Positions 15,716 through 20,604 of a stretch of 22,903 nucleotides of DNA are shown in pieces. The notes under the pieces are model-generated. The model had not been told where the DNA came from, searched no databases, and was given only the letters and a program-made list of their open reading frames with translations. The stretch lies in IMG/VR virus record IMGVR_UViG_3300021354_000035, positions 1 through 22,903 of that record, one strand, 5' to 3'. The position numbers were made by a program, and so were the translations under genes. Within the stretch, counting starts at the first letter, position 1; each line of letters opens with the position of its first letter. The DNA is from a virus.

Positions 15716-15951
15716 TAGCGCCCAAATACCCACACGACAATACCTAACCCTATAAGTACCCCAAAAATCACCCACAGGTGGCTGTATTCGTTTCGTAGAG
15801 GCATTTCTAATGCTGTAGCATAGTCAGCGTCTTTAAACGCCTCAGAAGTGCTACTGTAGCTTTTCCCTACCATACCAAATGACCGTGTACTCATAACTTC
15901 TCCCCCATTTATATTAACCGTAAAACTACCGTTTTTTTCGCTTATTAACAT
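15712..15951 (-). CDS. Small membrane protein of the leftward operon
   Basis: 79 residues from ATG 15951, which follows AGGAAAAAA at a good distance; a TTG at 15966 would add five residues but lacks this spacing. Residues ~1-55 are polar (GSFTVNINGGEVMSTRSFGMVGKSYSSTSEAFKD) and residues ~58-77 form one membrane helix (SHLWVIFGVLIGLGIVVWVF), with a very short end. It is the last gene of the leftward chain and its start lies within the preceding gene (overlap 15926-15951). Function unknown. Confidence 0.65.
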   Translation of the reverse strand: MLISEKNGSFTVNINGGEVMSTRSFGMVGKSYSSTSEAFKDADYATALEMPLRNEYSHLWVIFGVLIGLGIVVWVFGRY

Positions 15952-16093
15952 TTTTTTCCTGTTCAATGTATTGACGCAAAATACTAATAATTCCAGCTTC
16001 TACCAATATTCCTAGACCTTCAGCGTCAAAATGTACTAATGCGTCTGCCGAGCCGTCTTTATTTTCTTTAATTATTTCTATTTGAATATTCAC
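15926..16093 (-). CDS. Small conserved phage protein, GTG start
   Basis: 55 residues from GTG 16093, which shares GTGA with the stop of the upstream gene and has AGGAG just before it. The sequence MNIQIEIIKENKDGSADALVHFDAEGLGILVEAGIISILRQYIEQEK, followed by a basic tail, has the layout strand-turn-strand (GSADALVHFD), helix (EGLGILVEAGIISILRQYI). It resembles a widely spread phage small-protein family of unknown function. The stop falls inside the next gene, so the two are translationally coupled. Confidence 0.72.
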   Translation of the reverse strand: MNIQIEIIKENKDGSADALVHFDAEGLGILVEAGIISILRQYIEQEKNVNKRKKR

Positions 16094-16275
16094 TTCTCCT
16101 GTGCCTTTCTTATCGCATTTGGGTGAAACTGCCCATGCCCTTCAGGGCTATCTTCCATGCCCCTAATTACCAAATTTCTTTTTTCTCCACATACACAGCA
16201 AACTTCTACCCTTTGTGGTGGCATAGAGCAAAGCATTGTATTTGTTGAGTGCCAACAATGTGTGTGAGCATTCAT
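16090..16275 (-). CDS. Cys/His-rich probable zinc-binding small protein
   Basis: 61 residues. HTHCWHST at 4-11 and CCVCGEKRN around 26-33 provide a His/Cys set (H6, C7, H9, C16, C26, C27, C29) that fits a small zinc ribbon, with C26-C29 as one knuckle. The C-terminal half (GHGQFHPNAIRKAQEK) is polar. Stop overlaps the next start (GTGA) and its own ATG overlaps the previous stop (ATGA). Similar tiny His/Cys-rich proteins occur in early operons of phages; targets unknown. Its last codons, shared with the upstream gene, carry the ribosome site of the next gene. Confidence 0.68.
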   Translation of the reverse strand: MNAHTHCWHSTNTMLCSMPPQRVEVCCVCGEKRNLVIRGMEDSPEGHGQFHPNAIRKAQEK

Positions 16276-16496
16276 TCTTGTGCCTTTCTTAGTATTGCTT
16301 TAGCAAAGTCTTGTATGTCTTTCATGCTTGATTTCAATGTTGCATCTTTTCGCACATCATCCCAAGTATTTGCTATTTCCTCATCTGTTAGTGTCTTTGC
16401 TGGATGGGTGTAGAGTGGTTGCCAACCACCACCATAATTCTTAAACGACAAACTGCTATCGTCTGCGTTGTACCACGCTACTGGTTCATTGTTCAT
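16272..16496 (-). CDS. Small phage protein with EPVAWYN / PLYTHPAKTLTDEEI motif
   Basis: 74 residues. It has a short N-terminal EPVAWYN strand, a Gly-Gly-Trp-Gln-Pro-Leu-Tyr-Thr-His-Pro segment and a helical end (LTDEEIANTWDDVRKD ... FAKAILRKAQE). The PVAW...PLYTHPAxTLTDEEI pattern recurs in small early proteins of phages of Proteobacteria; no biochemical role is known to me. The ending RKAQE is shared with the next gene. ATGA overlaps at both ends make it part of the coupled chain. Confidence 0.68.
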   Translation of the reverse strand: MNNEPVAWYNADDSSLSFKNYGGGWQPLYTHPAKTLTDEEIANTWDDVRKDATLKSSMKDIQDFAKAILRKAQE

Positions 16497-16654
16497 TTAT
16501 TTAACTCCATAGCTTTTTCAAACTTTTCTTTCCAATACTCTATTTCTTTTGCTTGTTTGCGTAGCATGGCGGCTGCTTTGCCAACTAAATACTCAGGTGT
16601 GTAGGGTTCAACTCTACTTGCATCTAATTCATCGGCCAATTTATTTGCGTTCAT
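16493..16654 (-). CDS. Small helical protein of the leftward operon
   Basis: 53 residues, starting at ATG 16654 in an ATGA overlap with the upstream gene and ending in an ATGA overlap with the downstream one. Sequence: NANKLADELDASRVEPYTPEY then a charged helix (LVGKAAAMLRKQAKEIEYW and KEKFEKAMELNK), forming a short amphipathic coil. It likely dimerises or works as an adaptor; function not recognised. The exact double overlap is the main evidence that this is a gene. Confidence 0.7.
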   Translation of the reverse strand: MNANKLADELDASRVEPYTPEYLVGKAAAMLRKQAKEIEYWKEKFEKAMELNK

Positions 16655-16887
16655 TGTTTTTCCTTTAAGGCTTTGAGGTAATTTTTAAGGGCTTTGTCAT
16701 CATCTTGAAATATTCTGTCAAATAACTCCCGAGTTGGAACTCTGGCGGTATGCGCCTCAAAAGTGCCGTGAAATACATAGTAAGAAAATGCCCTACAAGC
16801 CCATTCGTAAGCCCTACAATCGTCTGCTTGGTCGCATTTGTCACAAGGGGCTTCACCCTCAAAGACTCGTCTTGTGTAGCTTTCCAT
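16651..16887 (-). CDS. Four-cysteine small protein, probable metal-binding
   Basis: 78 residues. Cys15, Cys18, Cys24 and Cys31 are spaced C-x2-C-x5-C-x6-C in the first third (APCDKCDQADDCRAYEWAC), consistent with a bound zinc ion or iron-sulphur cluster. A helical rest follows (FSYYVFHGTFEAHTARVPTRELFDRIF, then a Lys-rich end). The combination TRRVFEGEAPCxxC...ACxxFxxYV...RxPTRxxxxxIF is a recurring small phage/prophage protein; the function is unknown. It starts in a TAATG overlap and ends in an ATGA overlap. Confidence 0.7.
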   Translation of the reverse strand: MESYTRRVFEGEAPCDKCDQADDCRAYEWACRAFSYYVFHGTFEAHTARVPTRELFDRIFQDDDKALKNYLKALKEKQ

Positions 16888-17063
16888 TAGGCTGACTGTG
16901 CGTAAAGCACATCGTCAAACTTTTGCCACAAATTAAGCGCTATTACCATTTCTGTAATGTCATTGTCGCCAATGTAAGCGTATGTTATTTCATCGTTATA
17001 ACCACGCAACTCAACTTTTGTATTGCCAAGAATTATTGAGTCAATGTAATGTCCGTCTTTCAT
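16887..17063 (-). CDS. First gene of leftward tiny-gene operon, unknown function
   Basis: 58 residues. The first half is beta-like (HYIDSIILGNTKVELRGYNDEITYAYIG), followed by a helix (DNDITEMVIALNLWQKFDDVLY). No family recognised. The start is firm: AAAGGGGAAATT directly upstream, one of four copies of this strong ribosome site in the window. A promoter-like pair with palindromes lies 87-115 bases further upstream. Its stop overlaps the next start (TAATG). Confidence 0.68.
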   Translation of the reverse strand: MKDGHYIDSIILGNTKVELRGYNDEITYAYIGDNDITEMVIALNLWQKFDDVLYAQSA

Positions 17064-17137
17064 AATTTCCCCTTTAAAGACTGTAGTTTCTTCTTAATTA
17101 CAAGGGGTTTATATAAGGACATACCCTAATGTGTTTT

Positions 17138-17148
17138 TATACAGTATA
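17138..17148. promoter_or_regulatory. Small inverted repeat TATAC-A-GTATA downstream of -10 box
   Basis: A perfect 5-1-5 palindrome just downstream of the leftward -10 sequence, close to where transcription would begin. Its ATAC/GTAT arms match those of the neighbouring 16-bp palindrome at 17159 and the 18-bp palindrome at 19682. Confidence 0.4.
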
Positions 17149-17149
17149 A

Positions 17150-17178
17150 ATTGTATTAATACTTAAATAAGTATACAA
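17150..17178 (-). promoter_or_regulatory. Candidate sigma-70 promoter for the leftward tiny-gene operon
   Basis: On the minus strand, TTGTAT (17178-17173), a 17-base spacer and TACAAT (17155-17150) match the -35/-10 consensus at 4/6 and 5/6. Transcription would start near 17143, leaving about an 80-base leader to the first gene. Two palindromes overlap it, so it looks regulated. Confidence 0.55.
17159..17174. promoter_or_regulatory. Palindromic operator candidate in promoter spacer
   Basis: ATACTTA-AA-TAAGTAT is a perfect 7-2-7 inverted repeat covering the promoter spacer and part of the -35 box, so a bound dimer would block RNA polymerase. It has the same spacing and outer ATAC/GTAT bases as the palindrome by the regulator gene at 19682-19699. 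Confidence 0.5.
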
Positions 17179-17264
17179 ATATCGGACAACCGCCTTAAAA
17201 AAATAATGGTGTAAGTGCATGAAATTTCAAGAAAAAGTCATGCAAAAATAGGACATTGACAAGT

Positions 17265-17301
17265 ATAACAAAGTAAATTTTGGGGCAATAACAAAGTAAA
17301 T
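17265..17301. repeat. 14-bp exact direct repeat, 23-bp period
   Basis: ATAACAAAGTAAAT occurs at 17265-17278 and again at 17288-17301. The spacing is near two turns of DNA, and the copies are in the AT-rich part of the non-coding region. Confidence 0.7.
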
Positions 17302-17460
17302 AAAAAGTTTCCCAAACGGGCAATTTTGATGAAAAAGTGTGCAAAAAATTAAAAATATTCCCGATAGGGGTATTTTGTAAGGTTTAGTAAAAAAATTACT
17401 AGCAAAATAAAAAATTGTCTAGTAACACACATTAGGTTAGCGTGTAAAAAGTATGTTAAA

Positions 17461-17478
17461 TGACTCATTAATAAGTCA
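17461..17478. promoter_or_regulatory. 18-bp near-palindrome
   Basis: TGACTC-ATTAAT-AAGTCA is symmetric except for one pair, and its right end overlaps the first unit of the repeat array. It could be a dimer-binding site. Confidence 0.4.
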
Positions 17479-17552
17479 AAACTTTACAATTCCATGTCTA
17501 CAACTTTACAATTATCCGCCAAAACTTTACAAAAATGTCTACAACTTTGTTG
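17476..17552. repeat. Iteron-like array, four units with ~21-bp period
   Basis: The core AACTTTACAA occurs at 17480-17489, 17502-17511 and 17523-17532, and a variant AACTTTGTTG at 17543-17552. Start-to-start spacings are 22, 21 and 20, so all units face the same side of the helix. Units 2 and 4 are preceded by TGTCTAC and units 1 and 3 by a C-A-A-A context, giving an alternating pattern. Phased arrays of this kind bind initiator or partition proteins, or repressors. No candidate binding protein is next to it. Confidence 0.72.
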
Positions 17553-17583
17553 ATATGTATACTTTTTGTCAATAACTATACAC

Positions 17584-17623
17584 ATAGGTATCAATATGTA
17601 TATCAAATTAGTACCTATAGGTA
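17584..17623. promoter_or_regulatory. Palindrome cluster TACCTATAGGTA with extra half-site
   Basis: TACCTATAGGTA (17612-17623) is a perfect 12-bp palindrome. An ATAGGTA half-site lies at 17584-17590, so the left arm can also pair with TACCTAT at 17612-17618. Looks like an operator pair; the binding protein is unknown. Confidence 0.4.
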
Positions 17624-17661
17624 ACAGGGCTGTATTTGGCAGTTACTAGCTATTAGGTGGA

Positions 17662-17711
17662 AAGCCGCAAAAACCCTAACTTACTGCATCCTACATTGGC
17701 GGCTTAACGCC
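17662..17711. promoter_or_regulatory. Further stem-forming block next to the junction RNA
   Basis: AAGCCGC (17662-17668) pairs with GCGGCTT (17699-17705). Alternatively GGCG (17698-17701) pairs with CGCC (17708-17711) around a six-base loop. The two folds exclude each other, as in attenuators. Direction and role are not known. Confidence 0.4.
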
Positions 17712-17712
17712 C

Positions 17713-17785
17713 AAAAAATTAGGTGGGGGCGGTCTGCACGGACAGACATGGTAGGCGAAAGGGGAAAACGCCTCGCCCCCGTTGT
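17713..17785 (-). ncRNA. Three-way-junction RNA in the 3' UTR of the exonuclease gene, with anti-Shine-Dalgarno loop
   Basis: Read leftward, starting 5 bases after the exonuclease stop, three perfect helices nest. The outer stem is GGGGGCG/CGCCCCC (17780-17774 with 17731-17725). Hairpin B is AGGCG/CGCCT (17773-17769 with 17757-17753) and its 11-base loop reads TTTTCCCCTTT. Hairpin A is GTCTG/CAGAC (17747-17743 with 17736-17732). Zero, five and zero bases link them, a clean three-way junction, followed by ACCTAATTTTTT as a weak terminator. The C-rich loop is complementary to the AAAGGGGAAAA ribosome site of the exonuclease gene and to related sites elsewhere, so it may act as a regulatory RNA or simply as a branched terminator. 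The fold works on either strand; the leftward reading is preferred for the T run and loop. Confidence 0.6.
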
Positions 17786-18532
17786 TTAGTTTAAACCACT
17801 TTTCAGTTTGTAAATTTTAAGTAATGCTAAAAACATTTCGTAGCCATCACGAAGGTCTTGCTCTTTATGCTCGTATATTGCTACCTCGCCAGTTTCGCCA
17901 TTAATGTAAACATTCGCACACCTAGCAGTAGGCGCTAAAACTTCTCTGTAGGCCGCAAGCTGTAGTGTATGCTCTAAGTAGGGTGTTAGTTCACCAGGGC
18001 TTTTTTCTGTCGTCTTGAAGTCAATAACAACCCCACCAAAGTCATGCTTTGGCTTGCAATATAAATCGCACTTTCCACCATAGCCTTCTTGGTTTACTAG
18101 ACTCTGTTCAGGAATCCATAGCTGCGCCCCAAAATGAGCCGTTACAGCGTCATCTACCTTGCGGACATATTCAGGTATTGCTGGTAGGTATTCTTGGCTG
18201 TAGAAGCTCTCTAAGAAGTCGTGTATTTGAGTGCCCCTAGCCATAGCGTCTTGGGACTTTTTCTTAGACAAGTCCAATATGCGACTAATGTAGTCTTTTT
18301 CTTCTTCTTGCAGACCCCTTGGATTTTCCGCAGCCGCTTTAATGGCCTCTGTTTGAAGCCATGTATTTAGCCCATCTTTAGACAACTGCCCATTTATGGT
18401 GGACACAGACGGTACTAAAGTACCTGGAGCTGCTTTAGCATCACGCAAAGTAACATTTCGCTCTTTGCCGTTTTTACCAGTCATGGTGTAGCGTGGTGCG
18501 CCAGTTAAGGCGCAGTACCAATGTTGTGACAT
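17786..18532 (-). CDS. PD-(D/E)XK exonuclease (RecB/Cas4-like), recombination partner
   Basis: This 248-residue protein has the motifs of a RecB-type nuclease: an early GTQIHDFLE (His104), Glu142, Gly-x-Lys-Cys-Asp156, the active-site strand VVIDFKT with Asp171 and Lys173, and QLAAY (Gln191-x3-Tyr195), typical of the lambda-exonuclease/Cas4 branch. It probably resects double-strand ends to give 3' single strands for the Erf annealase encoded upstream in the same leftward operon, a Red-like pair. The ATG follows AAAGGGGAAAA. The stop is 5 bases before the structured RNA block. Cas4-type Cys ligands for an Fe-S cluster were not evident, so a plain nuclease is favoured. Confidence 0.82.
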   Translation of the reverse strand: MSQHWYCALTGAPRYTMTGKNGKERNVTLRDAKAAPGTLVPSVSTINGQLSKDGLNTWLQTEAIKAAAENPRGLQEEEKDYISRILDLSKKKSQDAMARGTQIHDFLESFYSQEYLPAIPEYVRKVDDAVTAHFGAQLWIPEQSLVNQEGYGGKCDLYCKPKHDFGGVVIDFKTTEKSPGELTPYLEHTLQLAAYREVLAPTARCANVYINGETGEVAIYEHKEQDLRDGYEMFLALLKIYKLKSGLN

Positions 18533-18551
18533 ATTTTCCCCTTTGTACTGC

Positions 18552-18749
18552 TTAGTTAAGTAATTCTAAAATTGCTTCTCTGTCTATGTCATTTAAACAA
18601 CAGTCTGCACAAACTTGTATTACATCACGCAGGACAGTTGCTAAGTCATTAACCTCAAATGCTATTAACTGCCTTTCCTCGTCTACCCCAAAAGGCTCAG
18701 TAGAAATAATGGCTTTGTCGCCAATAACATCTTTAATTTGACTTAGCAT
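18552..18749 (-). CDS. Small acidic protein of the recombination operon
   Basis: 65 residues from ATG 18749; GAGG lies 8 bases before it, while an ATG two codons upstream (18755) is only 2 bases from that site and less likely. The protein is acidic, with a beta-like first half (GDKAIISTEPFGVDEERQLIAFEV) and helical second half (NDLATVLRDVIQVCADC...EAILELLN) holding a Cys-x2-Cys-Cys. No family recognised. Lying between the SSB-like and exonuclease genes suggests a link to recombination or replication. Confidence 0.62.
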   Translation of the reverse strand: MLSQIKDVIGDKAIISTEPFGVDEERQLIAFEVNDLATVLRDVIQVCADCCLNDIDREAILELLN

Positions 18750-18759
18750 ATTCATTTCC

Positions 18760-19002
18760 TCAAAACGGCAAGTCAGAGTCTACAATTTCGTCTGACCCTG
18801 CTGGCTTAAATGCTTTGGCTTCTTTAGCTTTGCCAATAGATACGCTAAAGAATTTCCCTTTAGTGCCTTCCTTAACCCACGCAGATAGGTAACATTCACT
18901 TCCATTGACCATAATAGAGCCTGTATAGTCTGGGTGATTTTCCGTTGTTTTGCGGTCATTTTTGAATAGCGAGCCGCTACCCTCTTTTGGTATGTAAGCC
19001 AT
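18760..19002 (-). CDS. SSB-like single-strand DNA-binding protein with acidic tip
   Basis: 80 residues. The core GSLFKNDRKTTENHPDYTGSIMVNG-x-CYLSAWVKEGTKGKFFSVSIG has the alternating pattern of a small OB-fold and recurs beside recombinases in phages. It ends DEIVDSDLPF, the acidic plus Leu-Pro-Phe tip by which SSB proteins recruit partner enzymes. It would coat single strands made by the exonuclease and help Erf or host enzymes load. ATG overlaps the Erf stop (TAATG), so the two are made together. Confidence 0.75.
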   Translation of the reverse strand: MAYIPKEGSGSLFKNDRKTTENHPDYTGSIMVNGSECYLSAWVKEGTKGKFFSVSIGKAKEAKAFKPAGSDEIVDSDLPF

Positions 19003-19430
19003 TAAATTTCCTTTGCTTTTACTACTGGTTTAGGTGACGAAGCGGCATTACCGTCATCGTCTGCTTGTACTACTCCAACTACTGCTGCCAATGCGTACCT
19101 ACGCATATAAGTTAAACAACTACCAGCGCCTTGTGCGTCAGGCTTTGTAACAGGTACAGACATTTCTTGGCTAATGTATTCGCCAGACTTATGGCTAATA
19201 ATGGTTGTTAAAGACATAGACTTGTCCAAGTCTGAATAAAGACCTGGAAACTGCATAACTGCCAACCCATTCGCAGAAAGAAGCTCACGACAAGCGCCCC
19301 AAACAGACTCAAGGTCAGCATACTTAGACTTAAAAAAAGGGTTAGCTGAGTCTTTAACCGCATGGGACATTTTTCCTTGTACTGTAGACAAAGCTAAAGT
19401 TAAATTTGCAATAGAATCAGACTGGTTCAT
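19002..19430 (-). CDS. erf: Erf-family single-strand annealing recombinase
   Basis: 142 residues that closely fit the ERF superfamily: MSHAVKDSANPFFKSKYADLESV near residues 21-43, a hydrophobic core (NGLAVMQFPG), TTIISHKSGEYI, then DAQGAGSCLTYMRRYALAAVVGVVQADDDG at ~98-127, all hallmark blocks. Erf anneals complementary single strands during phage recombination, genome circularisation and repair. It is a compact version without the longer C-terminal domain of P22 Erf. Co-transcribed with SSB-like and exonuclease genes, forming a complete Red-like module. The start shares ATGA with the upstream stop. Confidence 0.9.
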   Translation of the reverse strand: MNQSDSIANLTLALSTVQGKMSHAVKDSANPFFKSKYADLESVWGACRELLSANGLAVMQFPGLYSDLDKSMSLTTIISHKSGEYISQEMSVPVTKPDAQGAGSCLTYMRRYALAAVVGVVQADDDGNAASSPKPVVKAKEI

Positions 19431-19663
19431 TTTTCGCCCCTAATTGATGGAAAAGAAGCCAAAGGATTGCCAAAAATATTAGCAAAAGTATTAACTACAT
19501 CTTGTAACAATGGGTCTACATGGCTATTGCGTTTTGGTTTGCCACAGGCTTGGCGAATACAGTCCACTTGCTCTTGGCTTAATTCACCGCCAAATTCCAT
19601 GTCGTCAAGTGCTGACTCTAAGAATTCTTCATGCTCAAGCATTAATTGGTTTAATTCAGACAT
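19427..19663 (-). CDS. Acidic protein, first gene of the recombination operon
   Basis: 78 residues. The first half is an acidic helix (MSELNQLMLEHEEFLESALDDMEFGGELSQEQVDCIRQACGKPKR) and the rest is helical and neutral. No family recognised; DNA mimicry or regulation of recombination is possible given its charge and place. It has the strong AAGGGGAA ribosome site, and the operator-like palindrome (19682-19699) is 19 bases before its start. Its stop overlaps the Erf start (ATGA). Confidence 0.65.
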   Translation of the reverse strand: MSELNQLMLEHEEFLESALDDMEFGGELSQEQVDCIRQACGKPKRNSHVDPLLQDVVNTFANIFGNPLASFPSIRGEK

Positions 19664-19681
19664 TTAAGTTCCCCTTAAAAA

Positions 19682-19699
19682 TATACCAACATTGGTATA
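19682..19699. promoter_or_regulatory. 18-bp palindromic operator in the divergent intergenic region
   Basis: TATACCAA-CA-TTGGTATA is a perfect 8-2-8 inverted repeat between the leftward recombination operon and the rightward regulator gene. It is the natural binding site for the Cro/YdaS-like protein encoded 75 bases away, and is placed to control the leftward promoter. A related palindrome is at 17159-17174. Confidence 0.68.
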
Positions 19700-19739
19700 A
19701 GTAATACTTTAACACAAGCAAACAAAAAAAGCGAAGTCT

Positions 19740-19768
19740 TTGCAAATAAACAACAAATAAGTTAAACT
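19740..19768 (+). promoter_or_regulatory. Candidate promoter for the rightward regulator operon
   Basis: TTGCAA (19740-19745), a 17-base spacer and TAAACT (19763-19768) make a weak -35/-10 pair. Transcription would begin at or within a few bases of the regulator ATG 19775, giving a leaderless or nearly leaderless message. AAGTT-A-AACTT (19759-19769) overlaps the -10. Confidence 0.35.
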
Positions 19769-19774
19769 TGGTGA

Positions 19775-20047
19775 ATGGACACAAAATTAAAACTTACCGA
19801 CACCGCAATTATTGACCTTTTGGGTGGGACTTCAAAGGTAGCAAAAATGTGCAGAGTAGACCCAGCAGCCGTGTCTAATTGGCGCATTAGGGGAATACCA
19901 GCCGACAAATATATGTTTTTGGGCGCAAGAATAGAAACCGAAAGTCATGGGCTTGTAACTCGTCAAGACTTATTTCCCAAAAACTATTTTTTAATATGGC
20001 CTGAATTGTTGCCAAAAAGCAACGCATTTATACAAATAGAAGACTAA
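19775..20047 (+). CDS. Cro/YdaS-like helix-turn-helix regulator
   Basis: 90 residues. TDTAIIDLLGGTSKVAKMCRVDPAAVSNWRIRGIPADKY (~8-46) is a helix-turn-helix of the YdaS/Cro type, with GGTSKVAKM and AVSNWRIRGIP as the two DNA-binding helices; RQDLFPKNY follows as the usual end. It likely binds the palindrome upstream and controls the divergent operons, acting as Cro or a repressor. No CI-like partner with a peptidase domain is visible, so a lytic/lysogenic switch cannot be claimed. Stop TAA overlaps the next ATG (TAATG). Confidence 0.82.
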   Translation: MDTKLKLTDTAIIDLLGGTSKVAKMCRVDPAAVSNWRIRGIPADKYMFLGARIETESHGLVTRQDLFPKNYFLIWPELLPKSNAFIQIED

Positions 20048-20604
20048 TGCTTAAATTACCTAGCGTTACCATTTGTGCTATAGACTCGGTTCAGCCTGAC
20101 AAAGCCAAAAAAGCCATAGAAAGAAGCAAACGACACATTGAATTTGGTGGCGAATTATTTATTGACCACATGAGTATTAACGGTCGGCAAGCGTATAGCA
20201 AATTTGTGCTTCAAGAGCTACATAAATACATTCATACGGACTTTGTTTTAATAGTGCAATGGGATGGGTGGGTCATTGACGCAAACGCTTGGCAGCCTCA
20301 ATTTTTAGACTACGACTACATAGGGGCAGTATGGCCCTGGCATCCTGAAGGACTGCGTGTAGGTAATGGGGGTTTTTCGCTACGAAGCAAGAAGTTGTTG
20401 CAATTATGCGACACTCCGCAGTTTAAATACAACGACAAAAATGAAGATGACCTAATATGTCATTTTAACCGTGACTACTTGGTTAGCAATGGAATTAAGT
20501 TTGCCCCCGAAGAATTAGCAAGGTATTTTAGCTATGAAAGGGAGTTGTCAAACTTGCAAACCTTTGGTTTTCATGGAGATTTTCACATGAGTAAATACTT
20601 GTAG
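20047..20604 (+). CDS. DUF5672-type glycosyltransferase
   Basis: This 185-residue protein matches the DUF5672 pattern. It has LPSVTICAIDSVQPDKA at the N-terminus, YSKFVLQELHKYIHTDFVLIVQWDGWVIDANAWQPQFLDYDYIGAVWPW (Asp73 in the QWDG metal-binding block), then VGNGGFSLRSKKLLQL and EDDLICHF, ending with a FAPEELARYFSYE block. The family is a GT-A-like glycosyltransferase fold; donor and target are unknown. In a phage it could modify host surface glycan, its own virion or DNA. It is unusual to find it directly coupled to the cro-like gene (TAATG), which suggests early expression. The end of the gene carries the promoter of the following non-coding RNA. Confidence 0.85.
   Translation: MLKLPSVTICAIDSVQPDKAKKAIERSKRHIEFGGELFIDHMSINGRQAYSKFVLQELHKYIHTDFVLIVQWDGWVIDANAWQPQFLDYDYIGAVWPWHPEGLRVGNGGFSLRSKKLLQLCDTPQFKYNDKNEDDLICHFNRDYLVSNGIKFAPEELARYFSYERELSNLQTFGFHGDFHMSKYL

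Larger units (their letters stand above)
17064..17785. other. 722-base non-coding control region
   Basis: No open frame with a believable start was found on either strand. From left to right it holds: a leftward promoter with palindromes (17138-17178), AT-rich sequence with a 14-bp direct repeat (17265-17301) and two CCC-n4-GGG mini-hairpins (17311-17320, 17360-17369), a near-palindrome (17461-17478), a four-copy ~21-bp-period repeat array (17480-17552), more palindromes (17584-17623) and a GC-rich structured block (17660-17785). The mix of AT-rich DNA, phased repeats and palindromes fits a replication origin and/or control region. Confidence 0.6.

Noticed and set aside
16606-16622. tRNA T-arm-like GTAG...GTTGAACCC on the minus strand
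   Set aside because: Lies within a supported 53-residue gene, lacks an acceptor stem and anticodon arm, and does not have the usual GTTCGA.
17064-17785. CRISPR array in the repeat-rich non-coding region
   Set aside because: Repeat units are only ~10-14 bp with ~10-bp spacers and vary between copies; no cas genes.
19775-20047. Full lysogeny switch built on the Cro/YdaS-like gene
   Set aside because: No CI-type repressor, integrase or attachment site in the window, so temperate life style cannot be supported.
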